Source: a virus
Direction: 5' to 3' (one strand)
Length of the DNA: 42,998 nucleotides
Virus record (IMG/VR): IMGVR_UViG_3300047408_000117
Location: 1 to 42,998 of that record
Each line of letters begins with the position of its first letter. Positions within the stretch are counted from its first letter, which is position 1. The translations under genes and the position numbers were made by a program. The notes beneath the pieces are model-generated. The model was given only the letters and a program-made list of their open reading frames with translations, made no database searches and was not told where the DNA came from. This document shows, one piece after another, positions 22,749 through 31,445 of the stretch.

Positions 22749-23511
22749 CCGTCACGTGCGGCGCAGCGGCGACGATTACGTCGAGCCACTAGCGTCGCTG
22801 TTGCCGGTCGGCCCGGCGTGGCCGCGCGAAAACGACTCGACCTTGATGCAATTGCTCGGCGGTCTCGCCGCCATTTGGGGCGATGTCGACAGCCGCGCCG
22901 CCGACTTGCTGGAACGCGAAAGCGATCCGCGCCTGACCATCGAGTTGCTGCCGGATTGGGAGCGCGCGTGGGGCTTGCCCGATCCTTGCTATACCGCGCC
23001 GCAAAGCATCGACGAGCGCCAGCTCGCGCTGGTGATGCGGATGACAATGCTCGGCGCGCAGAGCCGGGAATTTTTCATCTCGGTTGCCGCGCAGATCGGT
23101 TATCACATCACGATCACCGAATACCGGACGTTTGTTGTCGGCATGGATCGCGTCGGCGACGCCCGCGTGTACGGCGATCTGCCGCCCGACCCGATGCGCA
23201 ACGAGTGGGGCGTGCCGATCATGAATGCGCGCGGCGACGCGCCGGTCGCTGACGGTGATCTGTCGGAATATCCGTATTACGGGCTTGGGCCCGACACCAA
23301 CCGCTTTTATTGGACCGTTCACGTCGACCAAGCCAAGCTTGTTTGGTTTCGTTGCGCATCCGGCCAATGCGGCGTCGATCCGCATTTGCAGATCGGCACC
23401 GCCGACGATCTCGAATGTTTGCTGAATCGTTGGAAGCCCGGCCACACCGAAATCATTTTTGACTATTCGGGCTTGAGCGACCCCAGCAACCCAATGGCCG
23501 GAACCCCTTAG
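22741..23511 (+). CDS. Tail protein, DUF2313 (Mu gp48-like)
   Basis: 256 residues. LASLLPVGPAWPRE, LLERESDPRLTIELLPDWERAWGLPD and RQLALVMRMTMLGAQSREFF are DUF2313 hallmarks. Mu gp48 and relatives connect the wedge to tail fibres. It overlaps the gp47 3' end by 8 bases, the Mu-type arrangement. Confidence 0.88.
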   Translation: MPDRHVRRSGDDYVEPLASLLPVGPAWPRENDSTLMQLLGGLAAIWGDVDSRAADLLERESDPRLTIELLPDWERAWGLPDPCYTAPQSIDERQLALVMRMTMLGAQSREFFISVAAQIGYHITITEYRTFVVGMDRVGDARVYGDLPPDPMRNEWGVPIMNARGDAPVADGDLSEYPYYGLGPDTNRFYWTVHVDQAKLVWFRCASGQCGVDPHLQIGTADDLECLLNRWKPGHTEIIFDYSGLSDPSNPMAGTP

Positions 23512-23525
23512 ATGGAGAACTAACC

Positions 23526-24785
23526 GTGCTATATAACCAACCCTACGGCGTCAGCGATCCGAACGCGGCTTACATCAACGGCAACCCATCGACCGGCACG
23601 ATGGGCTCGATTCCGCCAGCCGCATCAATCGAGTTTCCGCAACGAGAGATCGTCAACACCATCGCCGACGCCGGTCTGACCGGGACTAACGCCGATCTGC
23701 ATCAGCTCGCCAAGGCGATCCAGACCGGGCGATTGAATTACGGGCCCGACCTTGGGTCGCTGTCGGATTTCCATTTGCAATTTTCGCCGCCGTTGCTGGC
23801 CTATGTCGATGGCATGATTGTTCGCTTTCGTGCGCTGCGCGACGCGCCGGGGCCTTGCACATTGCGCATCGATGCGCTGGCGCAAAAGCCAATGGTGAAA
23901 CGCGGCGGGGCCGCGATCCAAGCTTACGATTTTGCCGCCAGCGACATGATCGAGGCTATTTATGACAGCACCAACAACCGCTTCATGCTGATCGGTTTGT
24001 CGGCGGTTTCGCTGTTGCGCGCAAGCCTTGATTACTATGTCAATTTTGCGAGTGGCGACGACAACACGAAAGATGGATTATCGGCGGCAAATCCATTTAA
24101 GACAATCGCCAAAGCCATCAACATGGCGCTGTCGTTCAACCAGAATGGCTTTAGCGTCAATATTCATTGTGCGGATGGTTCCTCGACGGATCGTGTTTAT
24201 TGCCCACCGATTAACGGAACAGGACGAATAAACATTTACGGCAATGTTTCAAACCCATCAGCTTGTGCCATTTTTAGTTCTAGTGGGTCTTGTTTTCTTG
24301 TGGCTGGGCCAGAGTATTATATTTCCGGTTTCTATCTTAGCGCGCCAAATCCTCTGGCTGGTGACGCGACGTGCGGCATCTGGAGCGCGGGTGGTGGTGT
24401 TGCATGGTGCGGGGCACTTCGTTTCAGCACTTGCGCCAATGCGTGCCTGGGGGCGTCTCGCGGAACAATTGAGGGCGTGGGGCCGTTCACGGTCAACAGT
24501 TCATCGAGTGCGTTTATAACGTCCGACAGCGGGGATTGCATGATGCAGGACCCGGGTCGGCCAGCGTTGACGCTGGAGGCCACCGGCGCAAACTTCAGTG
24601 TGGGCTTTGCCTGTGCGTCAAACGGCGGCGTCACACGCGCAGTCTTTAGTTCTATCTCGGGTGTGGCGACGGGGCCCAAATATCAGGCTGTTGGTAATGG
24701 CGTTGTTAACACTAGTGGACAGTCGACTAGTTTTCTACCGGGCAACATTGCCGGGGCAACCGCAAGCGGGGGGCAATATGTTTAA
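23526..24785 (+). CDS. Tail fibre/tailspike with beta-helix-like domain
   Basis: 419 residues, GTG start preceded by GGAG. The N-terminal 70 residues (IEFPQREIVNTIADAGLTG... LHQLAKAIQ) are a common baseplate-attachment module of phage fibres. From about residue 168 the phrase YYVNFASGDDNTKDGLSAANP followed by FKTIAKAIN announces a right-handed beta-helix like those of tailspikes and pectate-lyase-fold proteins. The C-terminal half is Ser/Cys/Gly-rich and lower in G+C, implying an acquired receptor-binding module. Whether it depolymerises polysaccharide is unknown. Confidence 0.7.
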   Translation: MLYNQPYGVSDPNAAYINGNPSTGTMGSIPPAASIEFPQREIVNTIADAGLTGTNADLHQLAKAIQTGRLNYGPDLGSLSDFHLQFSPPLLAYVDGMIVRFRALRDAPGPCTLRIDALAQKPMVKRGGAAIQAYDFAASDMIEAIYDSTNNRFMLIGLSAVSLLRASLDYYVNFASGDDNTKDGLSAANPFKTIAKAINMALSFNQNGFSVNIHCADGSSTDRVYCPPINGTGRINIYGNVSNPSACAIFSSSGSCFLVAGPEYYISGFYLSAPNPLAGDATCGIWSAGGGVAWCGALRFSTCANACLGASRGTIEGVGPFTVNSSSSAFITSDSGDCMMQDPGRPALTLEATGANFSVGFACASNGGVTRAVFSSISGVATGPKYQAVGNGVVNTSGQSTSFLPGNIAGATASGGQYV

Positions 24786-25386
24786 CATCAAAAATGCTTA
24801 TTACGTTGTCGGAGGATCGGCCACACAGGTCTACTCCACCGCGAGCAATACTTATGTGCCAGTGGACGATCAAGGATACCAAGACTGGTTAGCGGCGGGA
24901 AATTCTTCGAATGTTGCGGCAGATGAGGCTGATCTTTGGGAAACGGTGCAGCGGCTTGGTCTTGGCTTACCGTTGTGGATGTTCGACGGCACGACGTTCG
25001 TGCAGCCAGCGGTCGGGGCATACAGCAAAGCAAATTTGAAGGGCTATAATCCAGACGCGCGTTATCGTAGGGCAAGCGGCGGTTTGACGATTAGCAGTAT
25101 TAGCGCAGTTCCGTTTTTCAGTGATCCGGTGGCGCGCAATACGTTAGCTAGTGCTAACGAGTACGCCAAGGTGACGCCGCACACGACCGATTGGAAAATG
25201 TCGGACGGCACGTTCGTTCCACTGAGTCCGGCGCAGCTTGCGACCGCGTCGAGTGCAATGGCGAATTTTGTGCAAGCTTGCTTTACTTGCGAATCTACTA
25301 ATCTGACCGCCATCAATGATGGCACCATCACGACATTGACACAGATCGACGCGGCTTTTGCGGCGGTCGCAAACGTGGTCCCGTAA
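24778..25386 (+). CDS. Tail-fibre-associated protein (DUF4376-like end)
   Basis: 202 residues starting MFNIKNAYYVVGG, overlapping the fibre stop by 8 bases. The second half (VTPHTTDWKMSDGTFVPLSP, ATASSAMANFVQACFTCE, then ...LTQIDAAFAAV) resembles the DUF4376-type C-terminus of tail-fibre and fibre-assembly proteins. Lower G+C and a shared mosaic boundary with the fibre suggest the two were acquired together. It may be a fibre chaperone. Confidence 0.55.
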   Translation: MFNIKNAYYVVGGSATQVYSTASNTYVPVDDQGYQDWLAAGNSSNVAADEADLWETVQRLGLGLPLWMFDGTTFVQPAVGAYSKANLKGYNPDARYRRASGGLTISSISAVPFFSDPVARNTLASANEYAKVTPHTTDWKMSDGTFVPLSPAQLATASSAMANFVQACFTCESTNLTAINDGTITTLTQIDAAFAAVANVVP

Positions 25387-25392
25387 AAGCCA

Positions 25393-25740
25393 ATGGCAAC
25401 CGTCAACATCACCGTCGAGAACGACGCGGACTTTTATCGCGTGTTTCAGTATGTCACGACGGACTCCAGCACACCGATCAACATCACCGGCTGTTCGATG
25501 GAAATGATGTTGCGGCGTCACGCCAGCGACGAGGAAGCGGTGTTGCGGTTGGCAACCGACAGCGGCGATTTTGTTCTGACCGATCCGGCCAACGGATTCT
25601 TTACCCTGATGATCCGCCAGCATGTTCTCGCGCGCCTCGCGCTTGGTAGTTATGATCAATCAAACATCATGACGCTCGGCGGGTTCAAGACAAAAATTTG
25701 GGGTGGCACGCTGACCAACAACGCCGGGCCGACGCGATGA
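25393..25740 (+). CDS. Small beta-rich tail-region protein
   Basis: 115 residues, beginning [20 protein letters not shown] and containing [23 protein letters not shown] and [15 protein letters not shown]. This beta-strand pattern occurs in small phage proteins found among fibre genes, probably forming an Ig-like or base domain. It overlaps the collagen fibre start by ATGA. Function not established. Confidence 0.6.
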   Translation: MATVNITVENDADFYRVFQYVTTDSSTPINITGCSMEMMLRRHASDEEAVLRLATDSGDFVLTDPANGFFTLMIRQHVLARLALGSYDQSNIMTLGGFKTKIWGGTLTNNAGPTR

Positions 25741-27572
25741 ACACCGTCGAAATCATCGCCGACGCCAACGTCGTGTCGGTGTCCGACATGGCCGCCGCTG
25801 TTGTTCTCATTCCATATGACGAGATCGAAACGATTGCGACCGGGGGCCAACAGGGCCCGCCGGGACCGCCGGGGCCCGCTGGCGGGCCGCCGGGACCACC
25901 GGGGCCGCAAGGCCCACAGGGCCCCGCTGGCGGGCCGCCGGGACCACCGGGGCCGCAAGGCATCCAAGGACCATTAGGACCGGCGGGGCCACAGGGCGCG
26001 GCGTCAACCGTACCGGGGCCACAGGGACCGGCGGGGCCACAGGGGCCGACCGGCGCGGCGTCAACCATACCGGGGCCACAGGGGCCGACCGGCGCGACCG
26101 GCGCACAGGGAAGCCCCGGCGCACAGGGCCCGACCGGGGCGACCGGAAGCCAAGGGCCGCCGGGCACGCCCGGCTTGACCGGCCCGACCGGCCCGCAAGG
26201 ACCTCCGGGCGCGGCCTCGACCGTACCGGGGCCGCCCGGTGTCGATGGCAACACCGTCCTTTATGGGGCCGCGAACCCGACCAACGGCCAAGGCGTCAAC
26301 GGGAATTTCTACATCAACACCACGTCGGAAGCATTGTTTGGCCCAAAGGCCGCTGGCGCGTGGCCCGCCGGTACGTCGATGATCGGGCCACAGGGCGCGG
26401 CGGGGCCGCAAGGCGCAACCGGCCCGACCGGCCCGACCGGCCCGCAAGGACCAGCGGGCGCGGATGGCGCGGGCGCGCCCGCCACCGTGCCGCCGATTAT
26501 GGACAGCACAGCGGCGGTTGGAACGTCGTTGCTGTTTGCCCGGCAGGATCACGTTCATCCGTCCGACACGTCGCGCGTCGCCAAGGCTGGCGACACGATG
26601 ACGGGCGACCTGACGATCAGCAAGGCAACACCGTCTCTGTTGCTGAACAAGACGGCGTCCGGTCAGGATACGCAAATCATCGGCAGACTTAATGGCAATG
26701 GACGATGGCTTATCGATCTAGGAAACAGCACAGCGGAAACGGCGACCGACGGCGTTGGATCGGACTTTAGTATTTCACGTTGCAACAATGCCGGGGGCGT
26801 TGCCGGGACGCCAATGACCATCAGTCGCCAGACCGGGGCGGTCAATTTTTCATCTAACATGGCAACGGCTGGCGCGTTCACCGCTGCCACCGATCTCAAT
26901 GCTACCAACGGCAGCGTGTACGTTCCAAACGGCAATTTTTACGGCAGCGGCGTTGTCTTAAACCAAAACGCAAGCTTTACCTCGAGCACGACGCAAACTT
27001 TCCTACAGACAAACCCTAGTTGCTATTTCCTGTACGACAAGGGTACCGGAAACTTGACGTGGGGCGTGAACGGAGCAAGCCAATTTTTAGTGGTTTACAC
27101 GCTTTATTTTCAAATCACTGTTCCTACCGCTTACAAGCCCGGCGGCGGTGCGTGGACCGATAGTTCCGATGCCCGCATCAAGAATGTAATCGGCGAATAC
27201 CAGAATGGACTTGATGAGGTCGTCAAATTGCGGCCCATCGTCTACACCTTCAAGGGCAACGACACGCCTGAACCACCGGGCCACATGGCCGCGCCAGAGG
27301 GCACGCCGGTCAATAAAGAGCCGATAACCGTACCGTACCCAAACAGCCCGCATCGTCAGGTCGCGATAGACAAAAGGCCTTTTGTCGGACTGATTGCACA
27401 AGAGGTTGATCCGGTTTTCCCCGGCGCGGTGACCAAGCGCAATGGCTACATCGACGGCAAGCCGGTCGACGACCTGTTGGACCTTGACACGACGCCGCTG
27501 GTCTTTGCGCTGATCAATGCGGTGAAAGAATTGGCGGCGCGACTTGAGGCATTGGAAGGCAAGCCGCCGTGA
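25737..27572 (+). CDS. Collagen-like tail fibre with S74 chaperone
   Basis: 611 residues. After a 40-residue base segment there are about 120 residues of Gly-X-Y repeats, mostly GPPGP, GPQGP and GATG (residues about 40-165), then a second shorter repeat block (about 225-250). A receptor/stem region follows. From about residue 475 the sequence [20 protein letters not shown] with [11 protein letters not shown] matches the Peptidase_S74 intramolecular chaperone. That family self-cleaves at a Ser before Asp after helping trimerisation. The start at 25737 uses the ATGA overlap; a longer start at 25698 has no support. Confidence 0.82.
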   Translation: MNTVEIIADANVVSVSDMAAAVVLIPYDEIETIATGGQQGPPGPPGPAGGPPGPPGPQGPQGPAGGPPGPPGPQGIQGPLGPAGPQGAASTVPGPQGPAGPQGPTGAASTIPGPQGPTGATGAQGSPGAQGPTGATGSQGPPGTPGLTGPTGPQGPPGAASTVPGPPGVDGNTVLYGAANPTNGQGVNGNFYINTTSEALFGPKAAGAWPAGTSMIGPQGAAGPQGATGPTGPTGPQGPAGADGAGAPATVPPIMDSTAAVGTSLLFARQDHVHPSDTSRVAKAGDTMTGDLTISKATPSLLLNKTASGQDTQIIGRLNGNGRWLIDLGNSTAETATDGVGSDFSISRCNNAGGVAGTPMTISRQTGAVNFSSNMATAGAFTAATDLNATNGSVYVPNGNFYGSGVVLNQNASFTSSTTQTFLQTNPSCYFLYDKGTGNLTWGVNGASQFLVVYTLYFQITVPTAYKPGGGAWTDSSDARIKNVIGEYQNGLDEVVKLRPIVYTFKGNDTPEPPGHMAAPEGTPVNKEPITVPYPNSPHRQVAIDKRPFVGLIAQEVDPVFPGAVTKRNGYIDGKPVDDLLDLDTTPLVFALINAVKELAARLEALEGKPP

Positions 27573-27856
27573 TGACCGCCGCGCGGTCGTGGTTTCGCGA
27601 CAACCAGACCTTGGTTTATTTTCTGGTGGGGCAAGCCGTTGCCATTGGTGCAGCCGTGCTGAGCGTTACCGCCTACATGGTGAGGCTTGAAACGCGGGTG
27701 AACACGCTGGAGGTGCGCGGTTCGCCACACCTCAACGTCATCGACGGCCGCCTGACCGTGCTGGAGAGTAAAACCACGGAAAACAAGCGCAGCATCGACC
27801 GCATTGTCGATGTGATGACCAAAGAGCTGCACGTTGCGCCAGCGAGGGACCGATGA
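27572..27856 (+). CDS. One-TM coiled-coil protein upstream of endolysin
   Basis: 94 residues. One membrane span (about residues 14-38: LVYFLVGQAVAIGAAVLSVTA) is followed by a coiled coil (about 38-85) with a cytoplasmic N-terminal tail. Its position directly before the amidase, with ATGA coupling, fits a holin/XhlA-like or inner-membrane spanin-like lysis protein. The lack of a partner spanin leaves the exact role open. Confidence 0.6.
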   Translation: MTAARSWFRDNQTLVYFLVGQAVAIGAAVLSVTAYMVRLETRVNTLEVRGSPHLNVIDGRLTVLESKTTENKRSIDRIVDVMTKELHVAPARDR

Positions 27857-28386
27857 CATACCGTCGCGTTGTCATATCGTCGGGTCACGGCAAACACGTG
27901 CGCGGCGCGTCGGGCGTGTTCGACGAGGTCGACGAGGCCCGCCGCGTGGTCGAGCATTTGGCCGACGAGCTGTCGTTGCGCGAGGTCGAGGTCGGGGTGT
28001 TTCACGACGACACCAGCCACGATCAGAAAACCAATCTGCACACCATCGTCGACGCGCACAACGACAGCGAGCGCGATCTCGACGTGTCGGTGCATTTCAA
28101 TGCGTTCGACGGCAAGGCACACGGCGTCGAGGTCTGCCATGTGACGCAACACGACCTCGCCGCCAAGGTGTCGGCGGCCATCGCCGGATGCGGGTTCGCG
28201 GATCGCGGGCCAAAGGAACGCACCGAGTTATATTTTCTGAATCACACCGACGCGCCCGCGATTCTGATCGAGGTTTGCTTTTGCGACAACGCCGCCGACG
28301 CCGCAACCTATCGGGAAAAGTTTCACGCGATCTGCGTTGCCATTGCCGACGTGTTGGGCGGCAAGCCCGCCGAGCTAATCGCCTAG
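27853..28386 (+). CDS. Endolysin, N-acetylmuramoyl-L-alanine amidase (Amidase_3)
   Basis: 177 residues. Cleaves the amide bond between muramic acid and the stem peptide. The Amidase_3 zinc/catalytic set is visible: His12 (SSGHG), Glu25 or Glu28 (GVFDEVDE), His81 (SVHFNA) and Glu140 (LIEVCFCDN). No signal peptide is present, so a holin-type partner would release it. Starts with an ATGA overlap and GAGGG RBS. It is the last rightward late gene; its 3' end overlaps the convergent gene by 12 bases. Confidence 0.9.
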   Translation: MTYRRVVISSGHGKHVRGASGVFDEVDEARRVVEHLADELSLREVEVGVFHDDTSHDQKTNLHTIVDAHNDSERDLDVSVHFNAFDGKAHGVEVCHVTQHDLAAKVSAAIAGCGFADRGPKERTELYFLNHTDAPAILIEVCFCDNAADAATYREKFHAICVAIADVLGGKPAELIA

Positions 28387-28599
28387 CTCGTTTTCGTCGC
28401 AGGGCTCATATGCGCCCGGCAAAATTTCGATTGCAGCGAGTCCGTTTTTAATCCGCATCGGATTGACGCGGGCGACGCAAGCGATGCAGATCGGTTTGCG
28501 GTCGCCACCGTCGGCGCGATAGCTCGGCACGCGCATCGGGTTAAAGGAAAAGATGCGGCCACAGCCGAAACACGGACTCGTAGCTAAGACATAGCCCAT
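28375..28599 (-). CDS. Small Cys-pair (zinc-ribbon-like) protein
   Basis: 74 residues with CFGCGRIF near the N-terminus and CIACVARVN about 29 residues later: two Cys-x2-Cys pairs, suggesting a zinc ribbon. The acidic C-terminus (CDENELGD) overlaps the end of the endolysin gene on the other strand. It starts in a TAATG overlap with the preceding leftward gene, so it is the last gene of a leftward operon. Function unknown. Confidence 0.6.
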   Translation of the reverse strand: MGYVLATSPCFGCGRIFSFNPMRVPSYRADGGDRKPICIACVARVNPMRIKNGLAAIEILPGAYEPCDENELGD

Positions 28600-28865
28600 T
28601 ATTCTTTCTCGATGATGACCTTGTTGTTGCCGCCCCGTATCCGCAGCACGAAATGTTTGAAGGTTTCACCCGGCTCGGCTCGGGCGCGAATGTATTGCTC
28701 CTCGTGATATTTTTTTATCTTCCCCTCGAAACCGGGGATGCAGTCGGGGCAGACCCCATTTGATGAGAACAACATGCCGCCGACCGCATCGCTGTCGGTG
28801 TAGTCCTTGCCGCAAAAATCGCAGATCACCGTGTCGCCAATATCAAAGACCGTTCGGTTTATCAT
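28599..28865 (-). CDS. Cys-rich putative zinc-binding protein
   Basis: 88 residues. CDFCGKDYTDSD and CPDC (about 24 residues apart) form a probable zinc-binding site. The start at 28865 is chosen because ATGA couples it to the upstream gene and it has a GAGAG RBS-like sequence; longer in-frame start codons exist but are not coupled. Hydrophilic, with a Lys/Glu-rich end. Function unknown. Confidence 0.55.
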   Translation of the reverse strand: MINRTVFDIGDTVICDFCGKDYTDSDAVGGMLFSSNGVCPDCIPGFEGKIKKYHEEQYIRARAEPGETFKHFVLRIRGGNNKVIIEKE

Positions 28866-29209
28866 ATTGGCTCTCGCGGCCTCGGCCATTTTGGATTGCG
28901 CGTCGGATAGGTCAGCCCCTCGCCAAATTTCCATTCGGCGTTGGTGCAATCGCCGCCGTCGGTGATGATGACCCGCGCGGTGGTGCCGATCCGCGCGCCG
29001 ACGCTTTGCGTGTAGTGCAGGAAGGCGTCGAATGCCTCTTTGGCGGTGACATAGCGTCGGACATATTCATAAGAGCCGTCGGCGAAAAACTGGCACACCG
29101 AAAATTCCCGCTCGAGGCGGGGCTCGCCGACGGCATCGGCTATCGCATTGTGCACCGTGGCAGGATCGCCGCCGATCTCGACTATTGTGACGCCTTTCGG
29201 GGGTTTCAT
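28862..29209 (-). CDS. Leftward hypothetical protein
   Basis: 115 residues, mixed alpha/beta, no recognised domain. It includes a QFFADGSYEYVRRYVTAKEA segment typical of small phage proteins that pair a beta hairpin with a helix. It lies 2 bases after the preceding leftward gene's stop and overlaps the following one by ATGA. This supports a real operon antisense to the end of the late region. Confidence 0.55.
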   Translation of the reverse strand: MKPPKGVTIVEIGGDPATVHNAIADAVGEPRLEREFSVCQFFADGSYEYVRRYVTAKEAFDAFLHYTQSVGARIGTTARVIITDGGDCTNAEWKFGEGLTYPTRNPKWPRPREPI

Positions 29210-29211
29210 TT

Positions 29212-29481
29212 TTAGTGTTTCCGCCAGTGCGGCGGCATCCCGCCATAGCGTTTTTCAATTTCCTCGGCGCTCGCTGCGACCAGAGCGCGCACCGTATCGA
29301 TGTGCATCAGCAGAATTGTGTCGCGCACGGATGGGTGATGCCCGGCGATCAACAGCGACACCAGATCGGCGAGCGCGGCACCGACCACGCCCGGATCACG
29401 ACCAGACAATAGCGGCTTGATCTGGCTCGACAGCTTAAGCGCCTCGACCGTGAACTTGTCGGCTTGGCTACGCTTTGTCAT
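29212..29481 (-). CDS. Leftward small helical protein
   Basis: 89 residues, mostly helical: VEALKLSSQIKPLL, then GAALADLVSLLIAGH and DTVRALVAASAEEIEKR. First gene of the 29481-28375 leftward operon, with an AGGG RBS 7 bases from the ATG and a plausible promoter upstream. The GHHPSVRDTILLMHIDTVRAL phrase recurs in small phage proteins, but I cannot name a function. Confidence 0.55.
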   Translation of the reverse strand: MTKRSQADKFTVEALKLSSQIKPLLSGRDPGVVGAALADLVSLLIAGHHPSVRDTILLMHIDTVRALVAASAEEIEKRYGGMPPHWRKH

Positions 29482-29508
29482 GTAACGGCCCTATCGTCTT
29501 TTCAAGTA

Positions 29509-29539
29509 ATTTTAACGCCCGACCTTGGGCCCCGGTCAA
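29509..29539 (-). promoter_or_regulatory. Candidate promoter for the 29481-28375 operon
   Basis: On the minus strand TTGACC (29539-29534) and TAAAAT (29514-29509) are separated by 19 bases, close to sigma-70 consensus apart from the long spacer. Transcription would begin about 20 bases before the gene at 29481. The -35 lies within the loop and stem of the adjacent rightward terminator. Confidence 0.4.
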
Positions 29540-29559
29540 TAGCCGGGGCCTCTTTTTTT
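29528..29559 (+). terminator. Rightward intrinsic terminator
   Basis: GGCCCCGG-tcaatag-CCGGGGCC is a perfect 8-bp stem followed by TC and seven T residues. It is oriented to stop rightward late transcripts that have read past the endolysin and over the antisense cluster. Confidence 0.8.
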
Positions 29560-29572
29560 GTCCGCGCCATAG

Positions 29573-29602
29573 AAAAAGCCCCGGCGGTGAGGCCGGGGCT
29601 TT
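29573..29602 (-). terminator. Leftward intrinsic terminator of the integrase operon
   Basis: AAAGCCCCGG and CCGGGGCTTT form a perfect 10-bp stem with an 8-base loop. On the minus strand it is followed by a T-run (five consecutive A on plus). It sits just past the stop of the secreted-protein gene, ending the integrase transcript. It may also work weakly in the other direction. Confidence 0.8.
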
Positions 29603-29619
29603 GCTGTGGGGCATCCCTT

Positions 29620-30111
29620 TTAAGGGGCCTTACACGACTCCTTTAAAACCGCGATGGCTTTGCGGGTTTCCTTCACCTCAAAAACAAATTCGCGCCGTGA
29701 CGCCGGTAGCGTAATGCGAATGGTTGATTGGCTGTCCGCAAACCAAGCAAGGTCAGCTTTAGTTATTTTTGTTGCAAGGCCGCCAGCGTTCCCGGTTGAC
29801 GCATTGAAGGTGTGAGGGTTTTTGCCATCAACACTGATCATGAGAGTGTCTATTTTTATTTTATTGGGCCCATAAAGCTCCGCTTGATATTCACCAGCGT
29901 CACAGGACAGTTGAAAGCTGACCGCCCATACGCCGTTGGTATCGATAGACGTTGAAATATTATATCCCCGAGCCGGTGGTGGGGCCACATCGACATAGAT
30001 GCGCTCGTTCAACTCCCAACTACCGAAACCCGTACCGCTGGCGGCGACAGATGGGAATGCGGGCCCTGCCAACAGGACAAGGACCGCCGCGATCTTTTTT
30101 AAAGCGTTCAT
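29620..30111 (-). CDS. Secreted protein coupled to integrase
   Basis: 163 residues. A signal peptide is clear: NALKKIAAVLVLLAGPAFPSVAA, cleaved about residue 24. The mature part is beta-rich with two Cys (SCDAGEYQA and ESC near the end) that could form a disulfide. The ATG at 30111 overlaps the integrase stop (TAATG). It is followed by a dedicated leftward terminator. Expression with the integrase suggests a prophage-encoded envelope or periplasmic function such as exclusion or host modification. I recognise no family. Confidence 0.6.
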   Translation of the reverse strand: MNALKKIAAVLVLLAGPAFPSVAASGTGFGSWELNERIYVDVAPPPARGYNISTSIDTNGVWAVSFQLSCDAGEYQAELYGPNKIKIDTLMISVDGKNPHTFNASTGNAGGLATKITKADLAWFADSQSTIRITLPASRREFVFEVKETRKAIAVLKESCKAP

Positions 30112-31430
30112 TATGCGGCCCCTTTGAGCTGCACGACGTTGCCGCCGTCGCGCGACATGCCGTCGAGCCGGTCGGCCCAATGCTGCAACATCTTGGCGCG
30201 GGTTTTCAGCAGAGCGGCGTCATTATAGTCGGCCCGGGTGTTGTTATCGACATGGGCGAGTTGCAGCTCGATGATCTCGCTCGGCCATCGCTTGCTGTCG
30301 TCGTCGCGGACCTCGCCATTGAGCATGGTCGAGGCGACCGCGCGCAGCCCGTGGGCGCACTGCACCTTGCCGGTGTCATAGCCGACCGCGCGCAGCGCCT
30401 TGTTGAGCGCGACCTCTGACATGCCTTGCTCGACCACGCCGCCGAACAGTTTGCGCTCGGCCCCGTTGATCGAGAATATCCAACGGCCCTTGCCGGTCAG
30501 CTTGTGCATCCGTTTCAGGATCGCCAAAGCCTGATCGGACAGCGGCACGTGATGCTCTAGCCGCATTTTCATTTTCTCGGCGGGGATGACCCAAACCCGC
30601 TCATGCCAATCGATCTCCGGCCACTCGGCGTTGGTGACCTCGCCGGGGCGCACCATCGTCAGCATCAAAAACTTGAGCGCGTTGCGGCCAAACTCGCCGT
30701 TGTAGCGGTTGATGTCGCGCCACAGCTTGACGACCTTGGCGCGCTTTTGGTTGTCGGTGCCGGATCGCGTCACCGCCGGGCGCTTTTGCTTGCGGTCGCC
30801 GCTGCGCTTGTTGGTTTCGGCCAGATGCTCGGCGACCGGCTGCGCGACATCATACTTGATCAAATCTTGAGCGATGCACCAGCGCAGGATGCGCGAGGTG
30901 AAGCGCACCAACCGGCCCGCATAGTCGAGGCTGAGATCGCGGCGCACCGAGGCCACCATTGCAAAGATGTCCTTGGTGGTCAGGTCGGCGACCAGAAACG
31001 CGCCGAGGTCGGATTGCAGCCGGTTCAACAGAAAGCGATTCTTGGTCAGCGTGCGCGGGGCCATCGGCGGATCGAAATTGATCATTTCAGCGTCGAACCA
31101 TGCTTCGCTCAACGCCTGAAATGTCCGGGCGGCATTGGCCGCCCGATCCTTTCGCTGTTCGGTCCTGATGGCGTGCGGATCGAGCCCGCCGTCGACGACG
31201 CCGCGCAGCCGGTCGCGTTCGGCGCGGGCCGCGCCGAGCTTCATGTCGGGATAGGGCTTGAGGGCCGCGATGGTGTCCTTAAGCGTCTTGGGATGCTTGT
31301 AGCGGTAGTACCAAACTTTCGCGGTCGGCCAAACGTACAGATAGAGGCCGCCGCCGTCGTTGTATTTGGTGAGCTTGCCGCCTTTGGCTTTGGCGGCTTG
31401 GCAGGTGGTGTCGGTCAGGTGGGTTTTCAT
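30111..31430 (-). CDS. int: Tyrosine-recombinase integrase (P4-type)
   Basis: 439 residues. The N-terminus is the DUF4102 arm-binding domain (KLTKYNDGGGLYLYV, WYYRYKHP, LGAARAERDRLR). A SAM-like core-binding segment (about 105-200) precedes the catalytic domain. Active-site residues are R261 (MVRPGEVTNAEW), H360-x2-R363 (AHGLRAVAST), H393 (LAHVD) and nucleophile Y402 (RADYNDA). It catalyses integration and excision. It is translated away from an attP-like repeat region and is coupled to a downstream secreted protein. Confidence 0.93.
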   Translation of the reverse strand: MKTHLTDTTCQAAKAKGGKLTKYNDGGGLYLYVWPTAKVWYYRYKHPKTLKDTIAALKPYPDMKLGAARAERDRLRGVVDGGLDPHAIRTEQRKDRAANAARTFQALSEAWFDAEMINFDPPMAPRTLTKNRFLLNRLQSDLGAFLVADLTTKDIFAMVASVRRDLSLDYAGRLVRFTSRILRWCIAQDLIKYDVAQPVAEHLAETNKRSGDRKQKRPAVTRSGTDNQKRAKVVKLWRDINRYNGEFGRNALKFLMLTMVRPGEVTNAEWPEIDWHERVWVIPAEKMKMRLEHHVPLSDQALAILKRMHKLTGKGRWIFSINGAERKLFGGVVEQGMSEVALNKALRAVGYDTGKVQCAHGLRAVASTMLNGEVRDDDSKRWPSEIIELQLAHVDNNTRADYNDAALLKTRAKMLQHWADRLDGMSRDGGNVVQLKGAA

Positions 31431-31445
31431 GGTGGGCTTTCCGGA

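Noticed and set aside
24244-24519. Rightward ORF with a hydrophobic N-terminus within the tail fibre
   Set aside because: It is an alternate frame of the beta-helix fibre, has no RBS, and loses protein-like character after the first 40 residues.
25850-26220. Repeats that resemble a CRISPR-like array
   Set aside because: The repeats are multiples of 9 bases encoding Gly-X-Y collagen triplets, with no conserved spacer structure.
29479-29485. CATGTAA as a further repressor operator
   Set aside because: It matches the motif but is the start codon context of a leftward gene, in a remote region without the other shared motif, so chance is likely.
29475-29714. Rightward 79-residue ORF over the two terminators
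   Set aside because: It translates through two strong hairpins and overlaps an opposite secreted-protein gene, so it is almost certainly fortuitous.
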